Origin: CAVVDY01 sp963815775
GTDB taxonomy: Bacteria > Acidobacteriota > Terriglobia > Terriglobales > Acidobacteriaceae
Assembly (NCBI GenBank): GCA_963815775.1
Contig: CAWFIB010000021.1
Location: forward strand, 310,001-374,000
DNA: 64,000 nt
Direction: 5' to 3'
Shown: one piece after another, positions 35,615-44,335 of the stretch
Position numbering within the stretch: the stretch's first letter is position 1
Layout of the letters: each line of letters opens with the position of its first letter
Notes under the pieces: model-generated
Databases searched by the model: none
What the model was told of the DNA's origin: nothing
What the model saw: only the letters and a program-made list of their open reading frames with translations
Translations under genes and position numbers: made by a program

Positions 35615-36463
35615 GTGTTCCCCCGAATCATCGATTATGGTCATTTCGTCCTGCCGACCTATGGCGTGATGGCGGCTATGGGCCTGATCTTTGGCCTGAT
35701 GCTGATCATCCGTCTGGGCCGCCAGCAGGGTCTGGATCCCGAAAAACTTTGGAACCTCGGCATTATTGCCGTGCTCTCAGGTATTTTTGGGGCGAAGCTC
35801 CTGTACCTCATCAATGAAGCGGGCTATTACCGCGAGCATCCCGGAGAGCTGTTCAGCCTTGCGACCTTGCAGGCGGGCGGTGTGTGGTCCGGCGGCGTGG
35901 TGCTGGCGCTGATCCTATGCATCTGGTACATGCGGCGCAACAAGATGCCCATATTGCGCACCTGTGACGTTTTCGCGCCAGGTCTGGCGCTGGGGCACGC
36001 TTTCGGGCGGGTCGGGTGCTTTGCCGCAGGCTGTTGTTATGGGCGTCCCACGCATGTTCCGTGGGCGGTGACGTTTCATAATCCGCTGGCGAACGAGATC
36101 GTGGGGACGCCACTTGGCGTGCCGCTACACCCCACGCAGCTTTACGAGATGGTGGTCGAGCTGGTGAACTGCCTGTTCCTGGTCTGGCTGATCAAGCGCA
36201 AGAAGTTTGAGGGCGAGATTATCGGGACGTACCTCATCATCTACGGAATTGCACGCTACTTCATCGAATTTTACCGGGGCGATCCCGGGCGCGGTGAATT
36301 CATCGGCTTCATCACTACCACCCAGTTGATCGCGCTGCTGCTGGTGGTGGGCGGTGGATTGCTGTGGCTACGCCGTGCGCCGCTGCGGCAGCCGGCCGAG
36401 CCAGCGACTGCGCCCAAGGCGACTCAACCACAGAGACGCAGAGGCACTGAGGTTTCGGTTTAA
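35615..36463 (+). CDS. lgt: Prolipoprotein diacylglyceryl transferase
   Basis: Inner-membrane enzyme (282 aa) that adds diacylglycerol to the lipobox cysteine of prolipoproteins. The Lgt signature is intact: HAFGRVGCFAAGCCYGRPT, with the essential arginine and asparagine regions around HPTQLYE and YGIARYFIEFYRGDPGRG. About seven membrane helices are present, and GTG at 35615 starts it. The last 13 residues (TQPQRRRGTEVSV) are encoded by one arm of a heptamer-type repeat at 36427-36452, so the natural C terminus was probably shorter. Confidence 0.95.
   Translation: MFPRIIDYGHFVLPTYGVMAAMGLIFGLMLIIRLGRQQGLDPEKLWNLGIIAVLSGIFGAKLLYLINEAGYYREHPGELFSLATLQAGGVWSGGVVLALILCIWYMRRNKMPILRTCDVFAPGLALGHAFGRVGCFAAGCCYGRPTHVPWAVTFHNPLANEIVGTPLGVPLHPTQLYEMVVELVNCLFLVWLIKRKKFEGEIIGTYLIIYGIARYFIEFYRGDPGRGEFIGFITTTQLIALLLVVGGGLLWLRRAPLRQPAEPATAPKATQPQRRRGTEVSV
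36427..36452. repeat. Half-copy of the CCACAGN-type heptamer repeat inside lgt
   Basis: ACCACAGAGACGCAGAGGCA and the six bases after it repeat the left arm of the palindrome at 38951-38976 with five changes in 26. No partner arm is found downstream. It codes the extreme C terminus of Lgt. Confidence 0.6.
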
Positions 36464-36738
36464 GGAAGGCTCGTGCGCTTTGTGCCCACTTGCGACGCTT
36501 TTGAAGCGCCTGTTACGAAATTCGTGCCGTCCGCTGAAGCGGACTGGGGATTTCCCACTGACGCCCCTCCCACCGATGAATCGGTGGGCTTAGATATGCT
36601 GTTCCTGCGGGACGGGCGTGTGGTTTGTCCCACCGTGGGCGCTCAATCACGAGTTTCGTGACAGCCTCTGAATCGCCGGGTTGCCAGTGTCTCTCTTGCT
36701 CTCTCGCTGGTTCCGAGTTGTTGTATCCTCGCGAATTC
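36464..36738. repeat. Short palindromes between lgt and rluD
   Basis: Several hairpins are strung together: GTCCGCTGAAGCGGAC near 36530-36545, CCCACCGATGAATCGGTGGG near 36570-36589, and TCACGAGTTTCGTGA near 36648-36662. The GGGGATTTCCCACTG between the first two also recalls interspersed units. No gene or promoter is clear. Confidence 0.5.
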
Positions 36739-37761
<1,023 letters not shown>

Positions 37762-37772
37762 TTAGGCTTTAA

Positions 37773-38939
37773 ATGAAACGCTTTCTCATCCTGCTCCTGC
37801 TGGCCGTTGTATCGCCGGTACTTGTCGCGCAGGACTCCTCGCAGACATTACCCTCGGCCCCGTCGGCTATCAAGTTTCCGCCGAAGAAGGATTCACCCTC
37901 CGCACCGGCGCCGAGCTCGTCCGAACCCGCAGCCAGCACCGGCACGACGTCAGGGGCTACTCCATCTGCGGCAAGCCCGGCGGCGACGGAACCGAATAGT
38001 GGGCCCGCGGCAGCGAGCGATGGGTCTACGGCTCCAGCAAACGCGGCGCTTCCTGTCGGTCCCGGGGCTCCGCCACCGCCTGGGGGCAGTGATGAGCCGC
38101 TGACCACCATCACCAAGCGGGTCGATGAAGTGAATGTGGTGTTCACCGTAACCGACAAACGCGGGCGCTTCATAAAAGACCTGAAGCAGAGCGATTTTCG
38201 GGTGATGGACGACAACCTGCCGGCGCAATCGATCCGCTCGTTTCGCAGCGAAACCAATCTGCCGCTGCGGGTCGGGTTGCTGATCGATGCCAGCAATTCC
38301 ATACGCGACCGCTTCAAGTTCGAGCAACAGGCGGCAATCGAATTCCTTAACCAGATCATTCGCCCCCGGTTCGATCGAGCGTTCGTCATCGGATTCGATA
38401 CCACGCCGGAGGTGACGCAGGACTTCACCGATAACACGGAGAAGCTCTCCAAGGGGGTTCGCATGTTGCGGCCCGGCGGCGGCACGGCGATGTATGACGC
38501 GATCTACTATGCGTGCCGCGACAAGATCATGGCGGAGGACAAAGGGCCGGAGGCCACGCGGCGGGCGATCATTCTGCTGAGCGATGGCGACGACAACCAG
38601 AGCCGGGTGTCACGCGAAGAGGCGCTGGAGATGGCGCAGAAGGCAGAGGTAATTATCTACGCCATCTCGACGAATACGAGTGGGATAAAGCTGAAGGGCG
38701 ACAAGGTATTGGAATACTTTGCCGAGCAGACAGGCGGGCGGGCCTTCTTCCCGTTCAAGATCCAGGAAGTCTCGGACGCGTTCTCGCAGATTCAGGATGA
38801 GTTGCGCAGCCAGTATGCAATTTCCTACAAGCCCGCCGACTTCGTATTTAACGGGAAATACCGCAAGATCGATATCCTGGCCGACAACAAGAAGTACAAG
38901 GTAAGAGCCCGCAAGGGATATTACGCGCCTACGCAGTGA
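37773..38939 (+). CDS. Secreted VWFA protein of the acidobacterial type
   Basis: A 388-aa exported protein. Signal peptide at residues 1-19, then a low-complexity Pro/Ser/Ala linker to about 105, an N-terminal sandwich with VNVVFTVTDKRGRFIKDLKQSDFRVMDDN, and a von Willebrand A domain with the MIDAS-like GLLIDASNSIRDRF, GGGTAMYDAIYYA and ILLSDGDDNQSR. It ends in a beta region with KIDILADNKKYKVRARKGYYAP. This arrangement is the VWFA-related domain found in large numbers in Acidobacteria; the role is presumably adhesion or assembly and is not known. Confidence 0.9.
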   Translation: MKRFLILLLLAVVSPVLVAQDSSQTLPSAPSAIKFPPKKDSPSAPAPSSSEPAASTGTTSGATPSAASPAATEPNSGPAAASDGSTAPANAALPVGPGAPPPPGGSDEPLTTITKRVDEVNVVFTVTDKRGRFIKDLKQSDFRVMDDNLPAQSIRSFRSETNLPLRVGLLIDASNSIRDRFKFEQQAAIEFLNQIIRPRFDRAFVIGFDTTPEVTQDFTDNTEKLSKGVRMLRPGGGTAMYDAIYYACRDKIMAEDKGPEATRRAIILLSDGDDNQSRVSREEALEMAQKAEVIIYAISTNTSGIKLKGDKVLEYFAEQTGGRAFFPFKIQEVSDAFSQIQDELRSQYAISYKPADFVFNGKYRKIDILADNKKYKVRARKGYYAPTQ

Positions 38940-38950
38940 CTTGTTTTTTC

Positions 38951-39017
38951 ACCACAGGGACACAGAGACACGGAGGAATCGAGAGCCGAAATCTCGGTGT
39001 CTCGGTGCCGCTGTGGT
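38951..39017. repeat. Heptamer-phased palindrome (CCACAGN type)
   Basis: The left arm at 38951-38976 contains ACCACAGGGACACAGAGACA plus CGGAGG, and the right arm at 38992-39017 is its imperfect reverse complement ending in GCTGTGGT. Loop of 15 bases. It lies between the convergent stops of the VWFA gene and kbl and could act as a bidirectional terminator. Confidence 0.65.
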
Positions 39018-39023
39018 TCGAAA

Positions 39024-40247
39024 TCAGCCAAGAATTCCCATTCTCTTTCCTACACGCTTCAGGGTTTCCAGTGCCTGATCGAGCATCTCCTGGGTATGCG
39101 TGGCGGTCATGATGGTGCGGATGCGCGCTTTGCCTTCCGGCACGGTGGGGAAGGCGATGCCGGTGCCAAAGACGCCTTCTTTGAAGAGTTCGCGCGAGAA
39201 GTCCATGGTCAGGCGGCCGTCGCCGATGATGATGGGCGTGATCGGCGTTTCACTGGCCGGAGTGTTAACGCCGCCGATGTTGAAGCCCAGCCCACCCAGC
39301 TCTTTCTTCCAGTAGCGGGTGTTCTCCCATAGCTTCTCCATGCGCTCGGGCTCCTGCTGGAGAACGTCGAAGGCCGCGATGCAGGTGGCCGCGACGGAGG
39401 GCGGATGTGAGGTCGAGAACAGGAACGGGCGGCCACGGTGGTAGAGGAAATCGATGAGGTCGCGAGAGCCACAAACATAACCGCCGAGAGCGCCGATGGC
39501 CTTTGAGAGCGTGCCTACCTGGACATCCACTCGCCCGTGCACGCCGAAGTGGTCGATGGTGCCGCGCCCGTTACGGCCGAGCACGCCGGAAGCATGCGCG
39601 TCGTCGACCATCATGATGGCGCCATATTTCTCGGCAAGGTCACAGAGTCCGGGTATGGCGCCGATGTCGCCGTCCATGGAGAACACGCCATCGGTGATGA
39701 GCAGCTTGTGGCCGGGCTCGTCCTTGATTCCGTTCAGCAATTCTTCGGCATGGGCGGTGTCCTTGTGGCGGAAGACCTTGATCTTGGCCCGGGAGAGGCG
39801 CGCGCCGTCGATGATGCTGGCGTGGTTCAGTTCGTCGGAGACGATAAAATCTTCTTTGCCCAGAATGGCAGAGACGGTTCCGGCGTTGGCGGTGAAGCCG
39901 GACTGAAAGACAACGCAGGCTTCGACGTTTTTGAAACGGGCGATCTTCTCTTCCAGCTCCATGTGCAACGACATGGTGCCGGCAATAGTGCGCACTGCGC
40001 CCGAGCCGACGCCGTACTTACGGGTGGCTTCCAAGGCCGCTTCGCGCAGCTTGGGATGAGTGGTGAGACCGAGATAGTTGTTGGACGCCAGGTTGATGAC
40101 CTTCTTGCCATCGAAGGTGCACACCGGCGCCTGTTCGTCTTGCAGCACACGCAGGCGGAAGTAAGTGCCCTTCTGCTTGAGTTCGTTCAGTTGGTCGGTG
40201 AGGAAGGAGAGCGGATTGGTGCGAGTGGCAGTAGGCATAGTCGTCAC
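39024..40247 (-). CDS. kbl: Glycine C-acetyltransferase (2-amino-3-ketobutyrate CoA ligase)
   Basis: PLP-dependent alpha-oxoamine synthase (407 aa) that interconverts 2-amino-3-ketobutyrate plus CoA and glycine plus acetyl-CoA in threonine breakdown. NLASNNYLGLTTHPKL and GVGSGAVRTIAGTMSLHMELEEKIA open the fold. DGVFSMDGDIGAI and VDDAHASGVLG follow, then the PLP lysine in VGTLSKAIGALGGYVCG. Its length and the F.R.LQ.EQ N terminus favour Kbl over BioF. No threonine dehydrogenase gene is adjacent, so the partner may lie elsewhere. Confidence 0.92.
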   Translation of the reverse strand: MTTMPTATRTNPLSFLTDQLNELKQKGTYFRLRVLQDEQAPVCTFDGKKVINLASNNYLGLTTHPKLREAALEATRKYGVGSGAVRTIAGTMSLHMELEEKIARFKNVEACVVFQSGFTANAGTVSAILGKEDFIVSDELNHASIIDGARLSRAKIKVFRHKDTAHAEELLNGIKDEPGHKLLITDGVFSMDGDIGAIPGLCDLAEKYGAIMMVDDAHASGVLGRNGRGTIDHFGVHGRVDVQVGTLSKAIGALGGYVCGSRDLIDFLYHRGRPFLFSTSHPPSVAATCIAAFDVLQQEPERMEKLWENTRYWKKELGGLGFNIGGVNTPASETPITPIIIGDGRLTMDFSRELFKEGVFGTGIAFPTVPEGKARIRTIMTATHTQEMLDQALETLKRVGKRMGILG

Positions 40248-40467
40248 GTAGGAAATTCAGTTGGAGTCTTGCTGCGGAGCGCAACAAGCCAAAGTGGTAT
40301 TGTAGCCCCGGGCGTGAGCGGTGCGGAGGGTGCTGCTTTGACAAAACGCTACTGGCTTTTCGCCAGAGGTCACATCGGCTTACTTAGGCTGCTGAAAAAA
40401 TCCGGAAGCTGGGGCGCTGGCGGACTGAAGTCCGCTCGCATCGCAAAAATAAAGGCGTTTTTGGCAC

Positions 40468-40477
40468 GACTGAAGTC
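40468..40477. repeat. Target-site duplication of the IS, left copy
   Basis: GACTGAAGTC here and at 42518-42527 flank the element. IS1595 elements usually duplicate 8 bp; the two outer bases may be chance, because the target is itself palindromic. Confidence 0.75.
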
Positions 40478-40558
40478 AAGATTATCCCCTTGACTCAAAC
40501 CTGTCAAGGGAGCACAATCCGGCTGTCGGGCGGTGCCCGATGAGGCGGAGGTGTGCCA

Positions 40559-41389
40559 ATGCTCCACTACTGGGCGACTGTCGTCGCTCGCGCTATCGTA
40601 GACTCGCTAGCCATTATCGGGCATACCGTAATCACGGTCATCTTTGCCGTTCTTGTGATTGCGGTTACCGCTTTCTGGTCTTGGCAATCAGAGCAGGTAG
40701 AACATGCGGGGTGGCTAATGTTTCTTAAGCGTCACCTCGGTCGCGAACTATTGAAGGTCGTGCCCGTGGCCATTGCCGCATGGATACCGTTTTTTATTTG
40801 GTTCCTGTTTTACACGCCCTACAAAATAGAGGACGAAACCAACAGCAAGATTGTTGTAGCACAATCCGCATTAGCAAGTTCGCAAACCAACCTAACCGCG
40901 TGTCAGGGTAACTTATCAACCGAGCTTTCGAGGGTGGAATTGCTTTCCGACCGGGTTAGCGCCCAGCAACAAACCATCGACTCACAGCAACAAATGGTTA
41001 ACGGACAGCAGTCTTCGATAAATAGCTGTGTCACTGTCCTTGCCAGAGAACCCAATGAGCCGCCCAGTATTACGATTAAGTCAGCGGCGGGAGCTATCAA
41101 GACAATCGACAGTAAAGGTAAACCATTATGGGTTAAGGTATTTGTTCTGCAGACTAATAAGGTGATACCTCACCTTAAGGGAATTGTGGGCTGCAATTTG
41201 CCTATGAATTTGGAAATTTCATCATTGGCCGGGGAATACGCTATGTCCATGCCAGAGGAGCGTCTGAGCGACAGAGAGTTCCGAATCAATTTCATGTGGC
41301 CAGCTTGGTCTCCCAGTTCACCCCTAGTGTTCGCCATCGCATTTAGTAGCGGAGTAGGCAATGAATCCTGTGCCTTTAAGCAGCTCTAA
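40559..41389 (+). CDS. IS passenger: membrane protein with coiled coil, unknown function
   Basis: A 276-aa protein inside the IS. Two membrane helices (about residues 14-40 and 62-82), then a short glutamine-rich coiled coil (SDRVSAQQQTIDSQQQMVNG, about 128-150), a cysteine, and a soluble C-terminal domain rich in beta strands. I do not recognise a family. GGAGG at 40547-40551 favours the ATG at 40559 over the GTG at 40553. It converges on the transposase with a 14-bp overlap of the 3' ends. Lower GC than neighbours fits acquisition with the element. Confidence 0.75.
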   Translation: MLHYWATVVARAIVDSLAIIGHTVITVIFAVLVIAVTAFWSWQSEQVEHAGWLMFLKRHLGRELLKVVPVAIAAWIPFFIWFLFYTPYKIEDETNSKIVVAQSALASSQTNLTACQGNLSTELSRVELLSDRVSAQQQTIDSQQQMVNGQQSSINSCVTVLAREPNEPPSITIKSAAGAIKTIDSKGKPLWVKVFVLQTNKVIPHLKGIVGCNLPMNLEISSLAGEYAMSMPEERLSDREFRINFMWPAWSPSSPLVFAIAFSSGVGNESCAFKQL

Positions 41390-42305
41390 CGAGTCGTTTA
41401 TATTCGACGTGCTCCGCTTCCAGCATCTTGAGAAGCGTATCGCGGAACAGATAAGGGTTCTTTCGGTTATCGAATCGGAAGCACATTTCGTCAAGGTAGG
41501 CTTGCAAATGCTTTGCACTGATCTTATGCCACGTTCCGATGATTCCTCGCTTCAAGAGCGAAAAGGCCGATTCTACTGTGTTTGTGTAAACGTCGCCAAT
41601 CGCGTAGACACCATCCTTGTGCTTTATGGTCTTGTGCTCACAGATAACACCAGCGTCGTGCAGTGCTTTGGGGTAGCCTTGAAACTCGTCAGTCATGATT
41701 ACGTCAACGTCCGTGGATACATTCTCGCGGATGTACTTCGCGAGAGTTCCCGACTTCACATCACCGGCGTGGAAGAAGCGCAATTCACCGCTAGTGCCGC
41801 GCTGCCGGATGCCAATTACGACTTCCTTCTTGCACTGAGGGTTACCGGGTTTGAACTGGCTTCCGCGCTGCTTTCCGCCTACAAAGGTTTCGTCAATCTC
41901 GATAGTCCCGCCAAGCTTGGCGCGATCATCAGCGGCGGCCATCGCAGCCCGAATCCGATGGCAGAGATACCATGCAGTTTTGTAGCTCTTCTTGCCGAGC
42001 ATCCGATAGACCTGAGAAGCCGACATACCCTTCTTGGATTCGGTCATCAGGTAGGTAATAAAGAACCACTTCGTCAGTGGAAGATGCGAATCATGGAACA
42101 TGGTTCCAACAGTCGCAGAGAACTGATAATGGCATGAGTTGCAGTCGAACACTTTCCGGTCTTTCACTGGAGTCACCTTATCGTGACCACAGCGCAAGCA
42201 CGTCACGCCCTTGGGCCAACGGAGATGCGTCAAGGCTTCGCGGCACTTGTCATCAGTTCCGAACTGCTCAACCAACGTCATCAGGTCTACGGGAGCGGAG
42301 GTCAT
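41376..42305 (-). CDS. ISXO2-like (IS1595 family) transposase
   Basis: A 309-aa DDE transposase. The zinc-ribbon start is CREALTHLRWPKGVTCLRCGHDKV followed by the second pair CNSCHYQFSATVGTMF, and the ISXO2-like catalytic domain carries the acidic residues in GTIEIDETFVGG, VDVIMTDEFQGY and NTVESAFSLLKRGIIGTWH. C terminus has FRFDNRKNPYLFRDTL. ATG at 42305 is preferred to the frame's first codon at 42422. The gene is intact, so the element may still be active. Confidence 0.92.
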   Translation of the reverse strand: MTSAPVDLMTLVEQFGTDDKCREALTHLRWPKGVTCLRCGHDKVTPVKDRKVFDCNSCHYQFSATVGTMFHDSHLPLTKWFFITYLMTESKKGMSASQVYRMLGKKSYKTAWYLCHRIRAAMAAADDRAKLGGTIEIDETFVGGKQRGSQFKPGNPQCKKEVVIGIRQRGTSGELRFFHAGDVKSGTLAKYIRENVSTDVDVIMTDEFQGYPKALHDAGVICEHKTIKHKDGVYAIGDVYTNTVESAFSLLKRGIIGTWHKISAKHLQAYLDEMCFRFDNRKNPYLFRDTLLKMLEAEHVEYKRLVRAA

Positions 42306-42314
42306 AGCGTCACC

Positions 42315-42464
42315 ATGCCAAAGAAGATTAAGAAACACCCAACCGAGATGACCAGCGATGAACTGGCAGCGCACGTATTCCACCCGCAAGTGCTCAAAGC
42401 AGCAAAGAAGCATATAAAGCACTTGGATGCGCCTAAGAAATCATCCCGAAAGCGTTCAAAATGA
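42315..42464 (+). CDS. Small basic IS-associated protein
   Basis: Forty-nine codons from the ATG at 42315, giving MPKKIKKHPTEMTSDELAAH, then FHPQVLKAAKKHIKHLD and a lysine/arginine-rich tail. It is divergent from the transposase with nine bases between the start codons. I have seen similar short basic proteins beside ISXO2-like transposases, but cannot prove expression. A role in transposition control is a guess. Confidence 0.5.
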   Translation: MPKKIKKHPTEMTSDELAAHVFHPQVLKAAKKHIKHLDAPKKSSRKRSK

Positions 42465-42517
42465 GTCATCTAGCAGATAATAGCAGAGAAGCTAATTTGA
42501 GTCAAGTAGATAATCTT

Positions 42518-42527
42518 GACTGAAGTC
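42518..42527. repeat. Target-site duplication of the IS, right copy
   Basis: Second copy of GACTGAAGTC, followed by GTGCCC which completes the original hairpin arm of the interrupted beta element. Confidence 0.75.
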
Positions 42528-42609
42528 GTGCCCTGACGCGGACCATCCCGTCACGAGAGTTTTTCAGCAGCCTGTACTGCTGCCGTAATCATCCGCGCCC
42601 GGCTTTTTC

Positions 42610-42638
42610 TTGACAGAATGCGGTCGCACGAATAAAGT
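42610..42638 (+). promoter_or_regulatory. Sigma-70-type promoter of the subtilase gene
   Basis: TTGACA (consensus -35) and TAAAGT are 17 bases apart. The expected transcript start lies about 85 bases before the ATG at 42731. Confidence 0.6.
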
Positions 42639-42730
42639 CCAGCAGGCGTGGATTTTCGCCTTCCCCTGCCCACATCTTGAGCGACCGAGTCCACCTGTTT
42701 CGCTTAACTAAAACTTTAGAGGAGTCCGTG

Positions 42731-44179
42731 ATGAACAGACGCATTTCTTTGTGGTTGGCAATAGCAGCCCTGGTGTTGAGTGTTTCGGCAGCATCGCCGG
42801 CACAGTCGCTGAAGGCGACTGCCAAGATCGCACCGCGCGTGATGACAGAAACCGAAAATGGAAAAACCACCGAAGCCCTGGTGGTGCTGACCGAGCAGGC
42901 TGACCTGCGTCCGGCGGCGAATCTGCAGACAAAAGTAGAAAAAGGGACTTTCGTGGTCAACACACTGCGTGAGGTCGCTAACCGCACCCAAGCGCCGATT
43001 CTGCGGATGCTGGACTCGCTGGGAGTTTCCTACCAGTCCTTCTACATCGTTAACATGATCAAGATTAGCGGCGGACGTGATCTGATGAACCAGTTGGCGG
43101 CGCGGGCTGATGTGGCCCACATTGACGCCAACCCGCATGTCCACACCGCGCTTCCCCAGCCGACCGGTTTCGACTCCGCCCACGTTGACGGCATCGAGTG
43201 GAACATTACACGCGTTAAGGCCCCGGATGTCTGGAACCTGGGATATCGCGGAGAAGGCCTGGTGGTGGCCGGAGCCGACACCGGCGTGCAGTGGGACCAT
43301 CCGGCGCTGAAGAGCCACTACCGTGGCTGGGACGGCCAGAACGTCGACCATAACTACAACTGGCACGATGCCATTCAGAATTCACAGTCGCCCATCGATC
43401 CCCATGGTCATGGAACGTTCACGGTCAGTGAAATGGTGGGCGATGACGGACAGGGCAACCAGGTCGGGGTTGCTCCCGGCGCGAAGTGGATTGCCTGCCG
43501 CAACATGGATTCCGGGGGCAACGGCTCTCCGGCGAGCTACACGGAGTGCTTCCAGTTCCTGATCGCTCCCTATCCCTGGAACCACCCGGATCAGGGCGAT
43601 CCGACTAAGGCGCCCGACTCCATCAACAACTCGTGGGTATGCCCGGCCAGCGAAGGCTGTTCGTATAACACCTTGCAAGCCATTGTGGACGCCGTGCGCG
43701 CGGCTGGCATCTTCCCGGCCATGGCGGCGGGTAATGACGGCTCCAACTGCTCTTCCATCGACAAACCACCGGCTATCTATGCCAGTTCGATCAGCGTCGG
43801 AGCCACGGACTCAAGCGACAACATCGCCGGTTTCAGCAGTCGAGGTCCGGTGACGGTGGACATGAGCAACCGGACCAAGCCAAATCTGTCGGCACCGGGA
43901 GTAAGTATCCGAGGCGCGGTGCCGGGCAATGGTTACCAGAGCGGGTGGTCGGGAACCTCAATGGCGGCGCCGCACGTAGCGGGCAGCATCGCGCTGCTGT
44001 GGCAGGCCAAGCCGTCGCTGATAGGCAATATCGACAAGACGCAGCAGCTCCTGCAACTCAACACGGTTCCGGGACACTATCAGTCGATCCACCACTGCGG
44101 CACGCTGCCGAGCAACCGTCCGGACAATGATTTTGGCTGGGGATTGCTGAACATCCTGAGGGCGGTACAGGCCCCATAA
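42731..44179 (+). CDS. Secreted subtilisin-like (S8) serine peptidase
   Basis: Exported subtilase (482 aa) resembling bacillopeptidase F. Signal peptide at residues 1-25, a propeptide with the I9-like ALVVLTEQADL and VAHIDANPHVH to about 145, then the catalytic domain with Asp in VVAGADTGVQWDHPAL, His in DPHGHGTFTVSEMVGDDG and Ser in SGWSGTSMAAPHVAG. The oxyanion Asn is in AMAAGNDGSNC. Four or more cysteines hint at disulphides. GAGGAG lies seven bases before the ATG. A strong hairpin follows the stop. Confidence 0.94.
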   Translation: MNRRISLWLAIAALVLSVSAASPAQSLKATAKIAPRVMTETENGKTTEALVVLTEQADLRPAANLQTKVEKGTFVVNTLREVANRTQAPILRMLDSLGVSYQSFYIVNMIKISGGRDLMNQLAARADVAHIDANPHVHTALPQPTGFDSAHVDGIEWNITRVKAPDVWNLGYRGEGLVVAGADTGVQWDHPALKSHYRGWDGQNVDHNYNWHDAIQNSQSPIDPHGHGTFTVSEMVGDDGQGNQVGVAPGAKWIACRNMDSGGNGSPASYTECFQFLIAPYPWNHPDQGDPTKAPDSINNSWVCPASEGCSYNTLQAIVDAVRAAGIFPAMAAGNDGSNCSSIDKPPAIYASSISVGATDSSDNIAGFSSRGPVTVDMSNRTKPNLSAPGVSIRGAVPGNGYQSGWSGTSMAAPHVAGSIALLWQAKPSLIGNIDKTQQLLQLNTVPGHYQSIHHCGTLPSNRPDNDFGWGLLNILRAVQAP

Positions 44180-44237
44180 GCACGGAATAGATTGGGGCGC
44201 ACTGCTTGCGGTCCAAGCTGTAGGAGCAATTGAAAGA

Positions 44238-44293
44238 GGGTCAAACCGCGTGAGAGTAAATTCTCGCACGCAGGTTTGGCCCTATTATTTTGG
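44238..44293 (+). terminator. Large hairpin terminator after the subtilase gene
   Basis: GGGTCAAACC plus GCGTGAGAG pairs with CTCGCACGC plus GGTTTGGCCC, a stem of about 19 bp with two imperfections and a short loop. TATTATTTT follows. It separates the subtilase gene from the convergent gene ending at 44336. Confidence 0.7.
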
Positions 44294-44335
44294 CCGCGGT
44301 AGCTTGATCCACGCGGGAATGACCGAGCGCGAAAG

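Larger units (their letters stand above)
40478..42517. mobile_element. IS1595-family insertion sequence with passenger genes
   Basis: A complete 2040-bp element. The left end begins AAGATTATCCCCTTGACTCAAA and the right end, read inward, gives AAGATTATCTACTTGACTCAAA: 20 of 22 positions match. The flanks are the duplicated GACTGAAGTC. It carries an ISXO2-like transposase on the minus strand, a convergent membrane-protein gene and a divergent 49-codon gene. Its base composition is visibly lower in GC than the surroundings. Perfect flanks and an intact transposase suggest a recent insertion. Confidence 0.9.
40386..42573. repeat. Beta-type MITE-like element interrupted by an IS
   Basis: The left terminus AGGCTGCTGAAAAAATCC (from 40386) and right terminus GAGTTTTTCAGCAGCCT (to 42573) are one element of about 138 bp once the insertion and one target copy are removed. 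Inside are GCGGACTGAAGTCCGC and GGCACGACTGAAGTCGTGCC; the IS sits in the apex of the second hairpin. Confidence 0.8.
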
